The notes beneath the pieces are model-generated. The model had not been told where the DNA came from and did no database searches. It saw only the letters and a program-made list of their open reading frames with translations. 16,465 nt of DNA, from assembly GCA_003487665.1 (NCBI GenBank), contig DNFA01000015.1, positions 212,508 through 228,972 of the forward strand, read 5' to 3'. Source of the stretch: Oscillibacter sp. Lineage in GTDB: Bacteria > Bacillota > Clostridia > Oscillospirales > Oscillospiraceae. Below, piece by piece: positions 1 through 6,403 of this stretch. How positions within the stretch are numbered: the stretch's first letter is position 1; each line of letters opens with the position of its first letter. The translations under genes were made by a program, and so were the position numbers.

Positions 1-353
1 GTACGGCGTCCTCCCCGTCCCGCCTCACACGCTTCCCGTCCCCGTCGTAGGGGCGGACGACTCTGTCCGCCCGTTTTGCCCGCACCCCTTGCCCTGTTTC
101 GTAGGGGACGGCGTCCTCGACGTCCCGTCAGCGCGGCAGCGCCGCGCTGTCATTGCGAGGAGCGCAGCGACGCGGCAATCCGCTTCTCTTTTCGGAAGAA
201 CGGATTCCCACGCCAGTGTGTACCCCAAGGGCACTTGCTTCGCGGCGCGCACTGGCTCGGAATGACAGAGAGGGGGCGGCGGGACACATGGATCCCGCCC
301 TACGGTCTTGTGCGGTACACCACCCGCAGGACACGCCGTCCTCCCCGTCCTGC
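1..353. repeat. Intergenic repeat cluster without a gene
   Basis: I see no credible protein or RNA gene in these 353 bases. The stretch is packed with short GC-rich palindromic units of the kind also found at 1745-2043. A partial unit lies at 1-22. A GTAGGGG unit at 47-73 has stem arms 51-58 and 65-72. Another at 101-127 has GGGACG/CGTCCC arms. A unit in the opposite orientation lies at 278-303, with arms 278-284 and 293-299, and a degenerate one at about 331-352 reaches the stop codon of the neighbouring minus-strand gene. A separate perfect hairpin (GCGCGGC, loop AGC, GCCGCGC) lies at 131-147. Open frames through this stretch are repeat translations rich in R, P and T with no recognisable fold. 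Confidence 0.8.
148..267. mobile_element. MITE-like 120-bp element with terminal inverted repeats
   Basis: The ends are 12-bp terminal inverted repeats with one mismatch: TGTCATTGCGAG at 148-159 and CTCGGAATGACA at 256-267. Inside are two further self-complementary parts. AATCCG and TTCT at 177-187 pair with AGAACGGATT at 197-206, with one bulged base, and GCCAGTG at 212-218 pairs with CACTGGC at 250-256. The whole unit could fold into a branched hairpin. It has no coding capacity. A non-autonomous miniature element or REP/BIME-like repeat is the best reading. Only one copy is present here, so mobility is inferred. Confidence 0.6.
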
Positions 354-782
354 TTACTTCTCCCCTATCATCCCGCACAGGATCTCCGCCGCGCTGACGA
401 TCAGCAGCCCGCAGTGATCCCCCGCCGCCAGCTCCAGCGCCGTATCGGTGGGCTGCAGCTCCTTCTCCGCCAGCAGTTCCCGGCAGTTGAGATGCCGGAA
501 TCGCTCCGTAAACCGCCGCTGGAACTCCTTGGTGATCTCCGCGGCCTTGGCCTTGCTTCCCGCCATCTCCGGGCAGGCGCAGCCCAGGATCATCACCGGC
601 GCGTTCACCGCACCGCAGATATTTCCGCTGCGCACGCCGCCGCCCAGCCCCGCGCCCATGGCCATGGCCTGTGCCTCCGTGATGCCCATCACGTCCGCAA
701 ACGCCGCCAGCAGCGACTGGGCGCAGTTGGCGCCGTTTTTCCTATATCGGATGGCGCTCTCGCACCGCTCTCTCGTTGTCAT
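354..782 (-). CDS. C_GCAxxG_C_C family protein (putative redox-active protein)
   Basis: This 142-residue protein matches the cysteine-rich C_GCAxxG_C_C family, whose members are thought to be redox-active and whose biochemical role is unsettled. Family signatures visible are GANCAQSLLAAF around residues 17-28, a Gly-rich stretch 43-50, NICGAVNAPVMILGCAC at about 54-70, CRELL at 100-104 and a C-terminal HC-x4-V-x2-AAEIL segment at about 123-135. Cys20, Cys56, Cys68, Cys70, Cys100 and Cys124 are the candidate thiols. The ATG at 782 overlaps the whiA stop by 4 bp (ATGA), so translational coupling to whiA is likely. That overlap decided the start, since the open frame runs further upstream inside whiA. 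There is no signal peptide. It appears to be the last gene of the hprK-whiA cluster, and repeats follow at once. Confidence 0.85.
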   Translation of the reverse strand: MTTRERCESAIRYRKNGANCAQSLLAAFADVMGITEAQAMAMGAGLGGGVRSGNICGAVNAPVMILGCACPEMAGSKAKAAEITKEFQRRFTERFRHLNCRELLAEKELQPTDTALELAAGDHCGLLIVSAAEILCGMIGEK

Positions 783-1684
783 AGCTCCTTTGCCTCCTCC
801 ATCAGCTTTCTCATTCGATGGTTCATGCAGGATTTCGTCACCGGCGGGTCGCACTTCTCCGCCAGCTGCATCAGCGACAGCTCCGGGTATTCCAGCCGCA
901 GCTCCGCCGTCTGCCGCAGCTTCTCCGGCAGCCTGTCCCACCGGGCGCTGCCCCGCAGCCGCTCGATGGCGCTCATCTGCTCCTGCGCCGCGTCCAGCGT
1001 CTTGTTCACGTTGGCCATGTCGCAGTTCATGGCGCGGTTAGCGCCGTTGCGTATCTCCTTGTCCACCTTGGCCGTCATGATATCCATGGCCGCCGCCGGC
1101 GCGCCGATCTTTGTCAGAAAGTCCTCGATGTGCTCCGACTGCTTGAAATACAGCAGCGCGTCCGCGCCCCGCCGTATGGTGCGCGGCAGAAAGCCCATCT
1201 CCTCCATCAGCGCCTGCACCTCCCGGCTGGCCGGCACATGGCTGGTGGCCAGCTCCAGATGGTACCGCTTCTCCGGGTCGGTGACGCTTCCACCCGCCAG
1301 AAACGCGCCCCGCAGGAACGCCGTCCGGCAGCAGTCCTCCTCCAGCAGGCCGAAATTCACATGCAGCGCCGTCAGCTGCCGGACGTCATAGCCTAAAATG
1401 TTGATGATCCTCTCCAGCTTGTCCGGCTCGGTAATGCCGAATATCAGCTTCCCCTTACCGGTCTTCTCCTCCGGCACCCGGTCAAACTTCACGCCGAAGG
1501 CCTTGTAGAACAGCTTGGGCAGCCGCGCGGCGAAGTCGCCGCTCTCCGTGATGATGCGCACCTCGCCCGGCATAAACGTGTTGCAGTACAGCAGCACGCC
1601 GTACCCCTCCGCCCGGGCGCAGCACAGCCGGCTGATCCCCATGCGGCACAGCTCGCTCTTCACTTTTCCCGCAAATGAGATCAT
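779..1684 (-). CDS. whiA: WhiA-family DNA-binding protein
   Basis: WhiA proteins combine a LAGLIDADG-endonuclease-like N-terminal domain with a C-terminal helix-turn-helix. They control sporulation septation in actinomycetes and influence division and chromosome segregation in Firmicutes. This 301-residue product has the usual family length. It shows ELCR near residue 11, the core FLRGAFLAGGSVTDP at 123-137 followed by YHLE, NCDMANVNKTL at 220-230, and the HTH LP-x2-L-x3-AELRLE-x-PELSL at 252-271 continuing to NHRMRKL at 288-294. The usual KSG before NHR reads KSC here. The ATG at 1684 is chosen because AGGAGG at 1694-1699 is 9 nt upstream. A GTG one codon earlier (1687) is also possible. The repeat array separates it from rapZ. 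Confidence 0.95.
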   Translation of the reverse strand: MISFAGKVKSELCRMGISRLCCARAEGYGVLLYCNTFMPGEVRIITESGDFAARLPKLFYKAFGVKFDRVPEEKTGKGKLIFGITEPDKLERIINILGYDVRQLTALHVNFGLLEEDCCRTAFLRGAFLAGGSVTDPEKRYHLELATSHVPASREVQALMEEMGFLPRTIRRGADALLYFKQSEHIEDFLTKIGAPAAAMDIMTAKVDKEIRNGANRAMNCDMANVNKTLDAAQEQMSAIERLRGSARWDRLPEKLRQTAELRLEYPELSLMQLAEKCDPPVTKSCMNHRMRKLMEEAKEL

Positions 1685-1744
1685 CACCGTTTACCTCCTG
1701 CTCTCCGCACCCAGCGCGGCACTCCTCGTCCCTCTTTGTATGGG

Positions 1745-1898
1745 GTATGGGACAACGTCCTCCTCGTCCCACTCTGTAGGGGACGGCGTCCTCGACGTCC
1801 CGCTCTGTAGGAGCCGCCGTCCTCGACGTCCCACTCTGTAGGAGCCGCCGCCCTCGACATCCCACTCCGTCGGGGCGGACGACGCTGTCCGCCCATCT
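1745..1898. repeat. Five-unit tandem repeat array, 31-bp period
   Basis: Five head-to-tail units start at 1745, 1776, 1807, 1838 and 1869. The first four are exactly 31 bp and the last is 30 bp. Most begin GTAGG or a variant and end CCACTCT or a variant. The units at 1776 and 1869 are clearly palindromic: GGGACG with CGTCCC, and arms 1873-1880 with 1887-1894. The units differ by several substitutions, so the array is not a fresh duplication. There is no spacer sequence between units. RNA read through it would carry serial hairpins. Confidence 0.85.
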
Positions 1899-1918
1899 GC
1901 ATAATGCGCTGTCGCCAT

Positions 1919-2043
1919 GTAGGGCGGGGCACGCGTGCCCCGCCGGGGGCAACGCGCATCGTCCGGCGGGACATACGGATCCCGCCCCACAAGTCCGCCT
2001 GTCGGATGTGCTTCGTAGGGGACGGCGTCCCCGACGTCCCGCC
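1919..2043. repeat. Dispersed palindromic repeat units upstream of whiA
   Basis: Three further units of the same repeat style follow the tandem array. One at 1919-1945 contains a perfect 22-bp palindrome at 1923-1944 (GGCGGGGCACG and its complement, no loop). One in reverse orientation spans 1965-1988, with arms 1965-1971 and 1980-1986. The third, at 2015-2043, has GGGACG/CGTCCC arms and starts 9 bases below the last base of the rapZ stop codon. Together with the array they fill the 367-bp space between rapZ and whiA, and no gene or recognisable promoter is seen in that space. Confidence 0.75.
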
Positions 2044-2051
2044 GTTGTTTC

Positions 2052-2906
2052 TTATCGTCCCATATCCCTGTGGCTCTCCGTCACCGTGTACCCCAGCGCC
2101 TCGATATGCGCCGCCAGCCGGTGCGCCACGGCCACCGACCGGTGCCGTCCGCCGGTGCAGCCCACGGCCACCACCAGCTCCGTCCGCCCCTCCTGCCGGT
2201 ACTGCGGCAGCAAAAAATCCACCACAGGCGTCAGCTTTGCCCAGAATTCCTCCGTCACGCCCGCGTTCATCACATAGTCCCGCACCGGCTCGTCCAGCCC
2301 CGTCTTGCCCTTCAGCTCCGGCACATAGTAGGGGTTGGGCAAAAACCGCACGTCCCACACCAGATCGGCCTCCGGCGGCAGCCCGTTCTTGAAGCCGAAG
2401 GACAGCACCGTCACGTGCAGCGCTCCCGCCCCGCCGCCGCCCAGCATGGTCAGCAGCGTGCTGCGCAGCTTGGCGGTGGAAAAGGTGCTGGTATCCAGTA
2501 CCAGATCGGCGCGGCTGCGCACCGGCTCCAGCATGGCGCGCTCCCGCGCCACCGCGTCCTCGATGGAGCAGCCGTCCCCGCACAGAGGATGGCTGCGCCG
2601 CGTCTCCTTGTAGCGGTTGATGATGGTCTTGGTGTCCGCCTCCAGAAACAGCAGCCGGCACCGCAGCCCCTTGGCGCGTATTTCGTCCACGGCCTCCGTC
2701 AGCCGCTGGAACGGCTCTCCCGCCCGCACGTCGTACACGAACGCCAGCCGGTCATACCGTCCGCCTGCCGCCTCACAGAATTCGGCGAACTTCACCATCA
2801 TCTCTGCCGGAAGGTTGTCCACAATGTAGTACCCGCCGTCCTCCAGGCAGATGGCGGCGCGGCTCTTCCCCGCCCCGGACAATCCCGAAATAATAAGAAT
2901 TTCCAT
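2052..2906 (-). CDS. rapZ: RapZ/YvcJ family P-loop nucleotide-binding protein
   Basis: RapZ (YvcJ in Bacillus) is a cytoplasmic P-loop protein that binds and hydrolyses nucleotides. In Escherichia coli it senses glucosamine-6-phosphate and directs decay of the GlmZ small RNA, whereas the Firmicute role is less clear. The 284-residue length is typical. A Walker A GLSGAGKS lies at residues 8-15, followed by the family-typical YYIVDNLP. The C-terminal domain shows DVRFLPNPYYVPEL and the conserved VGCTGGRHRSV near the C-terminus, the region that binds the sugar phosphate in RapZ. The start is supported by a GGAG motif 9 nt upstream. It follows murB after 114 bp. In related clusters yvcK and whiA follow directly, but here repeats intervene. 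Confidence 0.95.
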   Translation of the reverse strand: MEILIISGLSGAGKSRAAICLEDGGYYIVDNLPAEMMVKFAEFCEAAGGRYDRLAFVYDVRAGEPFQRLTEAVDEIRAKGLRCRLLFLEADTKTIINRYKETRRSHPLCGDGCSIEDAVARERAMLEPVRSRADLVLDTSTFSTAKLRSTLLTMLGGGGAGALHVTVLSFGFKNGLPPEADLVWDVRFLPNPYYVPELKGKTGLDEPVRDYVMNAGVTEEFWAKLTPVVDFLLPQYRQEGRTELVVAVGCTGGRHRSVAVAHRLAAHIEALGYTVTESHRDMGR

Positions 2907-3020
2907 TTATCTGTTCTCCACAGCGTCTATTCCGCCTTTTGTTTCCCGGCTTCTCTGTGTCATCCCATCAAAGTTATAAAACGATCCGCTTTTTCAACTT
3001 GAATTAAACTTACATATCCA

Positions 3021-3938
3021 TCACTTTATAACGCGCACCTCCGGCTCCAGCTCCACGCCGGTCTGCGCCTTCACGCGCCGCTGGATCTCCGCCATCAGCG
3101 CCGTCACATCGGCGCAGGCAGCGCTGCCCCGGTTGATGACAAACCCTGCGTGCTTCTCCGACACCTGCGCCCCGCCCACGGTCAGTCCCTTCAGGCCGCA
3201 CTGGTCGATGAGCGCCGCCGCGTAATACCCCTCCGGGCGCTTGAACGTGCTGCCCGCGCTGGGATATTCCAATGGCTGTGAAGCCTTTCTCCTTGCCATC
3301 AGTTCATCCATTTTTTTCCGTATTTCCTCCGGCTTTCCCGGCTGCAAACGGAACGCCGCCCGCAGCACAACGGCCTCCGGCCGCTCCGTCAGCAGACTGT
3401 GCCGATAGGAAAACGCCATCTCCCCGGCATTGAGCGTCCGGACGCCCTCGTCGGGAAACAGCACCGTCACGCTCTCGATCACCTGCGCCAGCTCGCCGCC
3501 GTAAGCGCCCGCGTTCATGGTCACGCCGCCGCCCACGCTGCCCGGTATCCCGTGGGCGAACTCAAGGCCGGAAAGTCCCTCTTTTTGTGCAAAAACAGCC
3601 ATATTTGCCATGGAAGCGCCGCATTCTGCTATGATCTCGTTCTCATTTGCTCCGCGGCACACCCGGTTCATTTCCCGGGTGCTGATCACCAGCCGATCCA
3701 CTCCCTCGTCCGGAAACAGCACGTTGGTGCCGTTTCCCAGCACAAACGGGTGCGCGCCCAGCTCCAGCGCCCGGCTCACCAACAGCACCAGCTCCTCCCC
3801 GCTGCGGGGAAACGCCATGCGCCGCGCCGCACCGCCGATGCGGAACGATGTGTACCGCCGCAGCGGTACATCCTTCTCATACGCCATGTCCGGCAGATAA
3901 TCCGCCGTCCAGACATCCAGCTCCTCATACCAGCTCAT
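3021..3938 (-). CDS. murB: UDP-N-acetylmuramate dehydrogenase (MurB)
   Basis: MurB is the FAD- and NADPH-dependent reductase that converts UDP-GlcNAc-enolpyruvate to UDP-MurNAc, the second committed step of peptidoglycan precursor synthesis in the cytoplasm. The 305-residue protein shows the FAD-binding YTSFRIGG at residues 29-36, GNGTNVLFPDEG at 68-79, and GIPGSVGGGVTMNAGAYGG at 130-148. SYRHS is at 177-181, the catalytic-serine motif SAGSTFKRPEG at 227-237 (Ser230) and the C-terminal LEPEVR holding the conserved Glu. It belongs to the shorter MurB form. The ATG at 3938 is preferred because GGAGGG lies just upstream (3-4 nt, rather close) and it gives a normal N-terminus. A GTG at 3962 would add eight residues. 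It sits 50 bp after the ROK kinase gene. Confidence 0.96.
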   Translation of the reverse strand: MSWYEELDVWTADYLPDMAYEKDVPLRRYTSFRIGGAARRMAFPRSGEELVLLVSRALELGAHPFVLGNGTNVLFPDEGVDRLVISTREMNRVCRGANENEIIAECGASMANMAVFAQKEGLSGLEFAHGIPGSVGGGVTMNAGAYGGELAQVIESVTVLFPDEGVRTLNAGEMAFSYRHSLLTERPEAVVLRAAFRLQPGKPEEIRKKMDELMARRKASQPLEYPSAGSTFKRPEGYYAAALIDQCGLKGLTVGGAQVSEKHAGFVINRGSAACADVTALMAEIQRRVKAQTGVELEPEVRVIK

Positions 3939-3988
3939 AGTCCCTCCAAGCCTTGAAAACACAGGGTTTTCACGCAGTATATGCCCAT

Positions 3989-4951
3989 TCAGATGCGCTT
4001 ATTCTTCCCCAGCAGCGCCGCGCCGATCAGCCCCGCCCGGTTGCCCAGCTGCGCCTTCACGATGCGCGTCCGGCGATCCTTTCCGCAGGGGATGCTCTCC
4101 CGCGCCACCCGCTGCTGGACGGGCAGCAGAAGCTGCTCCTCTGCCTCGTTGCTGACGCCGCCGCCGATAGCCAGCGTGTCCGGCTGAAAGATATTCACCA
4201 CGTTGATAACGCCGCAGGCCAGGTAGTTCACATACCTGTCGCACACCGCCTGCCCCACCGGGTCGCCCTCCCGGGCGGCGATGAAGGCCGACTGACCGGA
4301 CACATGACCGTCGTTTTCCGCCACCACGCGGGCAAGTCCACTGTCCGGATGCGCCGCCAGCGCCTCTGCTGTCATGCGCTTCAGCGCCGTGGCGCTGGCG
4401 TACTGCTCCCAGCAGCCGTGCCGCCCGCAGGGGCACGGCAGGCCGTTTTGCTCGATGACCATGTGCCCCACCTCGCCGGCCATGCCGTTGGCGCCATGGT
4501 AGATTTTTCCATTGTGTACGATGCCTGCGCCCACGCCGGTGCCCAGCGTCACGGTCACAAACCGTTTGCTGCCGCGGCCTGCGCCCACATGGAATTCCGC
4601 CAGTGCCGCGCAGTTGGCATCGTTCTCGATGTACAGCGGTATATTCAGATATTTGTGGAACAGCTTCCGCAGCGGCACGTCCCGCAGCGGCAGGTTGCAG
4701 GTGTACGCGATGGAGCCGGCGCGAATATCCACCGTCCCCGGCACGCCAACGCCCACCGAGGCGACCTCGCCCAGCGGCACGCCGGCAGCTCCGGCCAGCT
4801 CCTGTGCCAGAGATGCCACTGTCCACGCCAACCCCTCCCGATCAACAATAGACGCCACCTTCATCTTCTGCGTCGCCAGCAGGTTGCCGCTCTCGTCCAC
4901 CAGCCCGGCCTTCAGGTTGGTCCCGCCGATGTCCACTCCTACGTATTTCAT
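3989..4951 (-). CDS. ROK-family sugar kinase, probable glucokinase
   Basis: This is a 320-residue cytoplasmic ROK kinase, most likely phosphorylating glucose with ATP to feed glycolysis. The sequence shows the N-terminal phosphate-binding DIGGTN at residues 7-12, the catalytic END at 109-111 (Asp111), TLGTGVGAG at 135-143 and the ROK zinc site made of His163 with Cys173, Cys175 and Cys180 (CPCGRHGC followed by WEQYAS). A C-terminal IGGGVSNEAE segment completes the fold. No helix-turn-helix precedes the kinase domain, so it is an enzyme rather than a ROK repressor. Its ATG overlaps the hprK stop by 4 bp (ATGA), implying coupled translation. N-acetylmannosamine or another hexose as substrate cannot be excluded from sequence alone. 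Confidence 0.92.
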   Translation of the reverse strand: MKYVGVDIGGTNLKAGLVDESGNLLATQKMKVASIVDREGLAWTVASLAQELAGAAGVPLGEVASVGVGVPGTVDIRAGSIAYTCNLPLRDVPLRKLFHKYLNIPLYIENDANCAALAEFHVGAGRGSKRFVTVTLGTGVGAGIVHNGKIYHGANGMAGEVGHMVIEQNGLPCPCGRHGCWEQYASATALKRMTAEALAAHPDSGLARVVAENDGHVSGQSAFIAAREGDPVGQAVCDRYVNYLACGVINVVNIFQPDTLAIGGGVSNEAEEQLLLPVQQRVARESIPCGKDRRTRIVKAQLGNRAGLIGAALLGKNKRI

Positions 4952-5910
4952 GGCTGCCCCGCTCCGTTTCCGTGGAGCATGGCGTCCACCTTGCTGTCAA
5001 ACTGGGTGACAAAATCCCGGGCGGCGTTGTAGCCGTACTTCATCTGCCGGTTCTTCATGGTGGCGATCTCTACGATGCCCGCCAGGTTCCGCCCCGGCCG
5101 CACCGGAATGGTGACGATGGGCAGGCTCACATCCAGCATGGTGTATTTTTCCTCGCCCAGACCCAGCCGGTCATAGAACTTTCCGTCCTCCCACTGCTCA
5201 AGCTGGATGACCAGATCGATCTCCGTGTCGAACTGCACAGCGCCCATGCCGAACAGCTGCTGCACGTCGATGACACCCACGCCGCGGATCTCGATGTAAT
5301 GCCGGATGATCTCCGGCGCCGTGCCGTACAGGGAGTTGGACACGCGGCGTATCTCCACCGCATCGTCGGCCACCAGCCGGTGGCCGCGCTTGAGAAGCTC
5401 GATGGCCGTCTCGCTCTTGCCGATGCCGCTGTCGCCCAAAATGAGGACGCCCTGTCCGTAAATGTTCATCAGAACACCGTGCCGCGTGATCTGCGGCGCC
5501 GTCACCCGGTTCAGATAGTCGATAAGCCGGCTGGTGACATCCACCGTGGAATCGGCGGCGCGCAGCAGCGTGCGGTCGTGCTTTTCCGCCATTTGCAGAA
5601 GCTCGCCGGGCACATCCATGTTCCGCGCCACGATCAGCGCCGGGAACGGATAGCTCATCAGCTTGTTGAACACCCGCAGGCGCTCCGCCTCCGTCATGCG
5701 ATCCAGATAGCGCATCTCGCCGCGCCCCAGGATCTGAAGGCGCTTGTCGTCAAAATAATCATAAAAGCCCACCAGCTGCAGAGCCGGGCGGTTCACATCG
5801 GATATGGTGATCACGGCGGAATCAAAATCGCTGCCGCGGTGCAGTATCTCCATGCCGAAGGTCTCCACCATCTTTTTCAGGCCGGCGGGCGTGCGTTTCA
5901 CTTTTTCCAT
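4948..5910 (-). CDS. hprK: HPr kinase/phosphorylase
   Basis: HprK phosphorylates Ser46 of HPr with ATP and reverses the reaction with phosphate. It is the sensor for CcpA-dependent carbon catabolite repression in Firmicutes. The 320-residue length is normal. Walker A GDSGIGKS lies at residues 159-166, the HRLVADDAVEI catalytic loop at 177-187 (Asp182/Asp183), His144 lies in the ITRHG motif, and the family signature EIRGVGVIDV is at about 209-218. The C-terminal VRPGRNLAGIVEIA is the K3-loop region needed for phosphorylase activity. AAGGAG at 5916-5921 lies 5 nt before the ATG. It is the first gene of the minus-strand cluster and has a clear sigma-A promoter at 5953-5981. Confidence 0.97.
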   Translation of the reverse strand: MEKVKRTPAGLKKMVETFGMEILHRGSDFDSAVITISDVNRPALQLVGFYDYFDDKRLQILGRGEMRYLDRMTEAERLRVFNKLMSYPFPALIVARNMDVPGELLQMAEKHDRTLLRAADSTVDVTSRLIDYLNRVTAPQITRHGVLMNIYGQGVLILGDSGIGKSETAIELLKRGHRLVADDAVEIRRVSNSLYGTAPEIIRHYIEIRGVGVIDVQQLFGMGAVQFDTEIDLVIQLEQWEDGKFYDRLGLGEEKYTMLDVSLPIVTIPVRPGRNLAGIVEIATMKNRQMKYGYNAARDFVTQFDSKVDAMLHGNGAGQP

Positions 5911-5922
5911 GGGTGCTCCTTC

Positions 5923-5937
5923 TGCCCGGAAAGGGCA
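5923..5937 (-). other. Small hairpin in the hprK 5' leader
   Basis: TGCCC and GGGCA arms (5923-5927, 5933-5937) with a five-base loop sit between the predicted hprK transcription start (about 5946) and the ribosome binding site at 5916-5921. It may stabilise the 5' end or modulate initiation. A chance occurrence is possible because the stem is only 5 bp. Confidence 0.3.
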
Positions 5938-5952
5938 AATTTACTCCCTTAT

Positions 5953-5981
5953 ATTATATCTTGTGAGCCGCTGTTTCGCAA
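5953..5981 (-). promoter_or_regulatory. Sigma-A promoter of the hprK cluster
   Basis: On the minus strand the -35 box is TTGCGA (5976-5981) and the -10 box is TATAAT (5953-5958, a perfect consensus), with a 17-bp spacer. The predicted start is near 5946, about 36 nt upstream of the hprK ATG. This is the best promoter seen for the hprK-ROK-murB-rapZ run. No equally good promoter is seen before murB or rapZ. Confidence 0.8.
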
Positions 5982-5990
5982 CATTTCCCC

Positions 5991-6017
5991 TCACAAAAAA
6001 ATTTCGTTTTTTTGTGA
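5991..6017. promoter_or_regulatory. Perfect A7/T7 inverted repeat between divergent promoters
   Basis: The arms are TCAC followed by seven A (5991-6001) and seven T followed by GTGA (6007-6013 and 6014-6017), with a five-base TTTCG loop. The repeat begins 10 bp upstream of the hprK -35 box and ends 9 bp upstream of the rpmB -35 box, so it is placed to act on both. It could be an operator for an unknown dimeric regulator, an intrinsically bent A-tract element, or a UP-like element for RNA polymerase. Confidence 0.55.
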
Positions 6018-6025
6018 AATAAAGC

Positions 6026-6054
6026 TTGCATTTTCGCCGCATATCTGCTATCAT
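6026..6054 (+). promoter_or_regulatory. Sigma-A promoter of rpmB
   Basis: TTGCAT (6026-6031) and TATCAT (6049-6054) are separated by 17 bp, giving a start near 6061. A small perfect hairpin (GCTTGC, loop GGT, GCAAGC at 6062-6076) would form at the very 5' end of the transcript and could protect it or serve as an operator. Confidence 0.75.
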
Positions 6055-6111
6055 ATCAAATGCTTGCGGTGCAAGCGACAGTTATGTTATGACAGCAAGG
6101 AGGTGCAACGG

Positions 6112-6300
6112 ATGGCAAAGTGCGAATTTTGCGACAAGGGCGTGACCTTTGGTATCAAGGTGTCCCACTCTCATCGGCGTTCCAATCGCCCCTGGAAGCC
6201 CAATGTCAAGCGCGTGAAGGCAGTGATCAACGGCACGCCTCGCCATGTGTATGTTTGTACCCGATGCCTGCGTTCCGGCAAGGTTACCCGCGCGATCTGA
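6112..6300 (+). CDS. rpmB: 50S ribosomal protein L28
   Basis: L28 is a small basic protein of the large ribosomal subunit. The 62-residue product has the expected family length and shows SHSHRRSNRPWKPNV in its first half and VYVCTRCLRSGKV near the C-terminus. Cys4, Cys7, Cys49 and Cys52 form two CxxC knuckles, so this is the zinc-binding (C+) form; many Firmicutes that respond to zinc starvation keep a C- paralogue elsewhere. AAGGAGGTG just upstream is a strong ribosome binding site. The gene is alone in its transcript, between its own promoter and a strong terminator. Confidence 0.97.
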   Translation: MAKCEFCDKGVTFGIKVSHSHRRSNRPWKPNVKRVKAVINGTPRHVYVCTRCLRSGKVTRAI

Positions 6301-6321
6301 TCGCGTCTGAACTGCACAGTT

Positions 6322-6352
6322 AAAAGCTCTGCGATGTATCGCAGAGCTTTTT
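6322..6352. terminator. Bidirectional intrinsic terminator after rpmB
   Basis: The stem AAAAGCTCTGCGA (6322-6334) pairs perfectly with TCGCAGAGCTTTT (6339-6351) around a TGTA loop. The T run lies at 6348-6352 on the plus strand. Because the stem begins with A residues, the minus-strand read also ends in a short T run, so it may also stop the convergent dipeptidase transcript. Confidence 0.9.
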
Positions 6353-6359
6353 GCGTTTT

Positions 6360-6403
6360 ATAAGCGGGTATACGCCTGCCGTGGCAGGCGTATACCCGCT
6401 TAT
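6360..6403. repeat. 44-bp near-perfect palindrome over the dipeptidase stop codon
   Basis: Arms 6360-6380 and 6383-6403 (21 bp each) are perfectly complementary around a two-base GT centre. The TAA stop of the minus-strand dipeptidase gene (6400-6402) lies inside one arm. Neither side carries a T tract, so it is not a typical intrinsic terminator on its own. It may work together with the hairpin at 6322-6351 to end convergent transcription. Confidence 0.75.

Noticed and set aside
153..1391. Long plus-strand frame of 412 codons
   Set aside because: It is antisense to whiA and the C_GCAxxG gene, which have clear family motifs, and it begins inside the MITE-like repeat.
1745..1898. CRISPR array
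   Set aside because: Units are contiguous with no unique spacers, the repeats diverge internally and no cas gene is present. It is a tandem palindromic repeat.
1684..2661. Long minus-strand frame of 325 codons over the repeat array and rapZ
   Set aside because: It is the wrong frame of rapZ fused to repeat translation. RapZ motifs are in another frame, and composition is A/G/R-rich without a fold.
2950..3000. Promoter between murB and rapZ
   Set aside because: TTGAAA and TATAAC are present on the minus strand but only 13 bp apart, and other pairings give poor hexamers.
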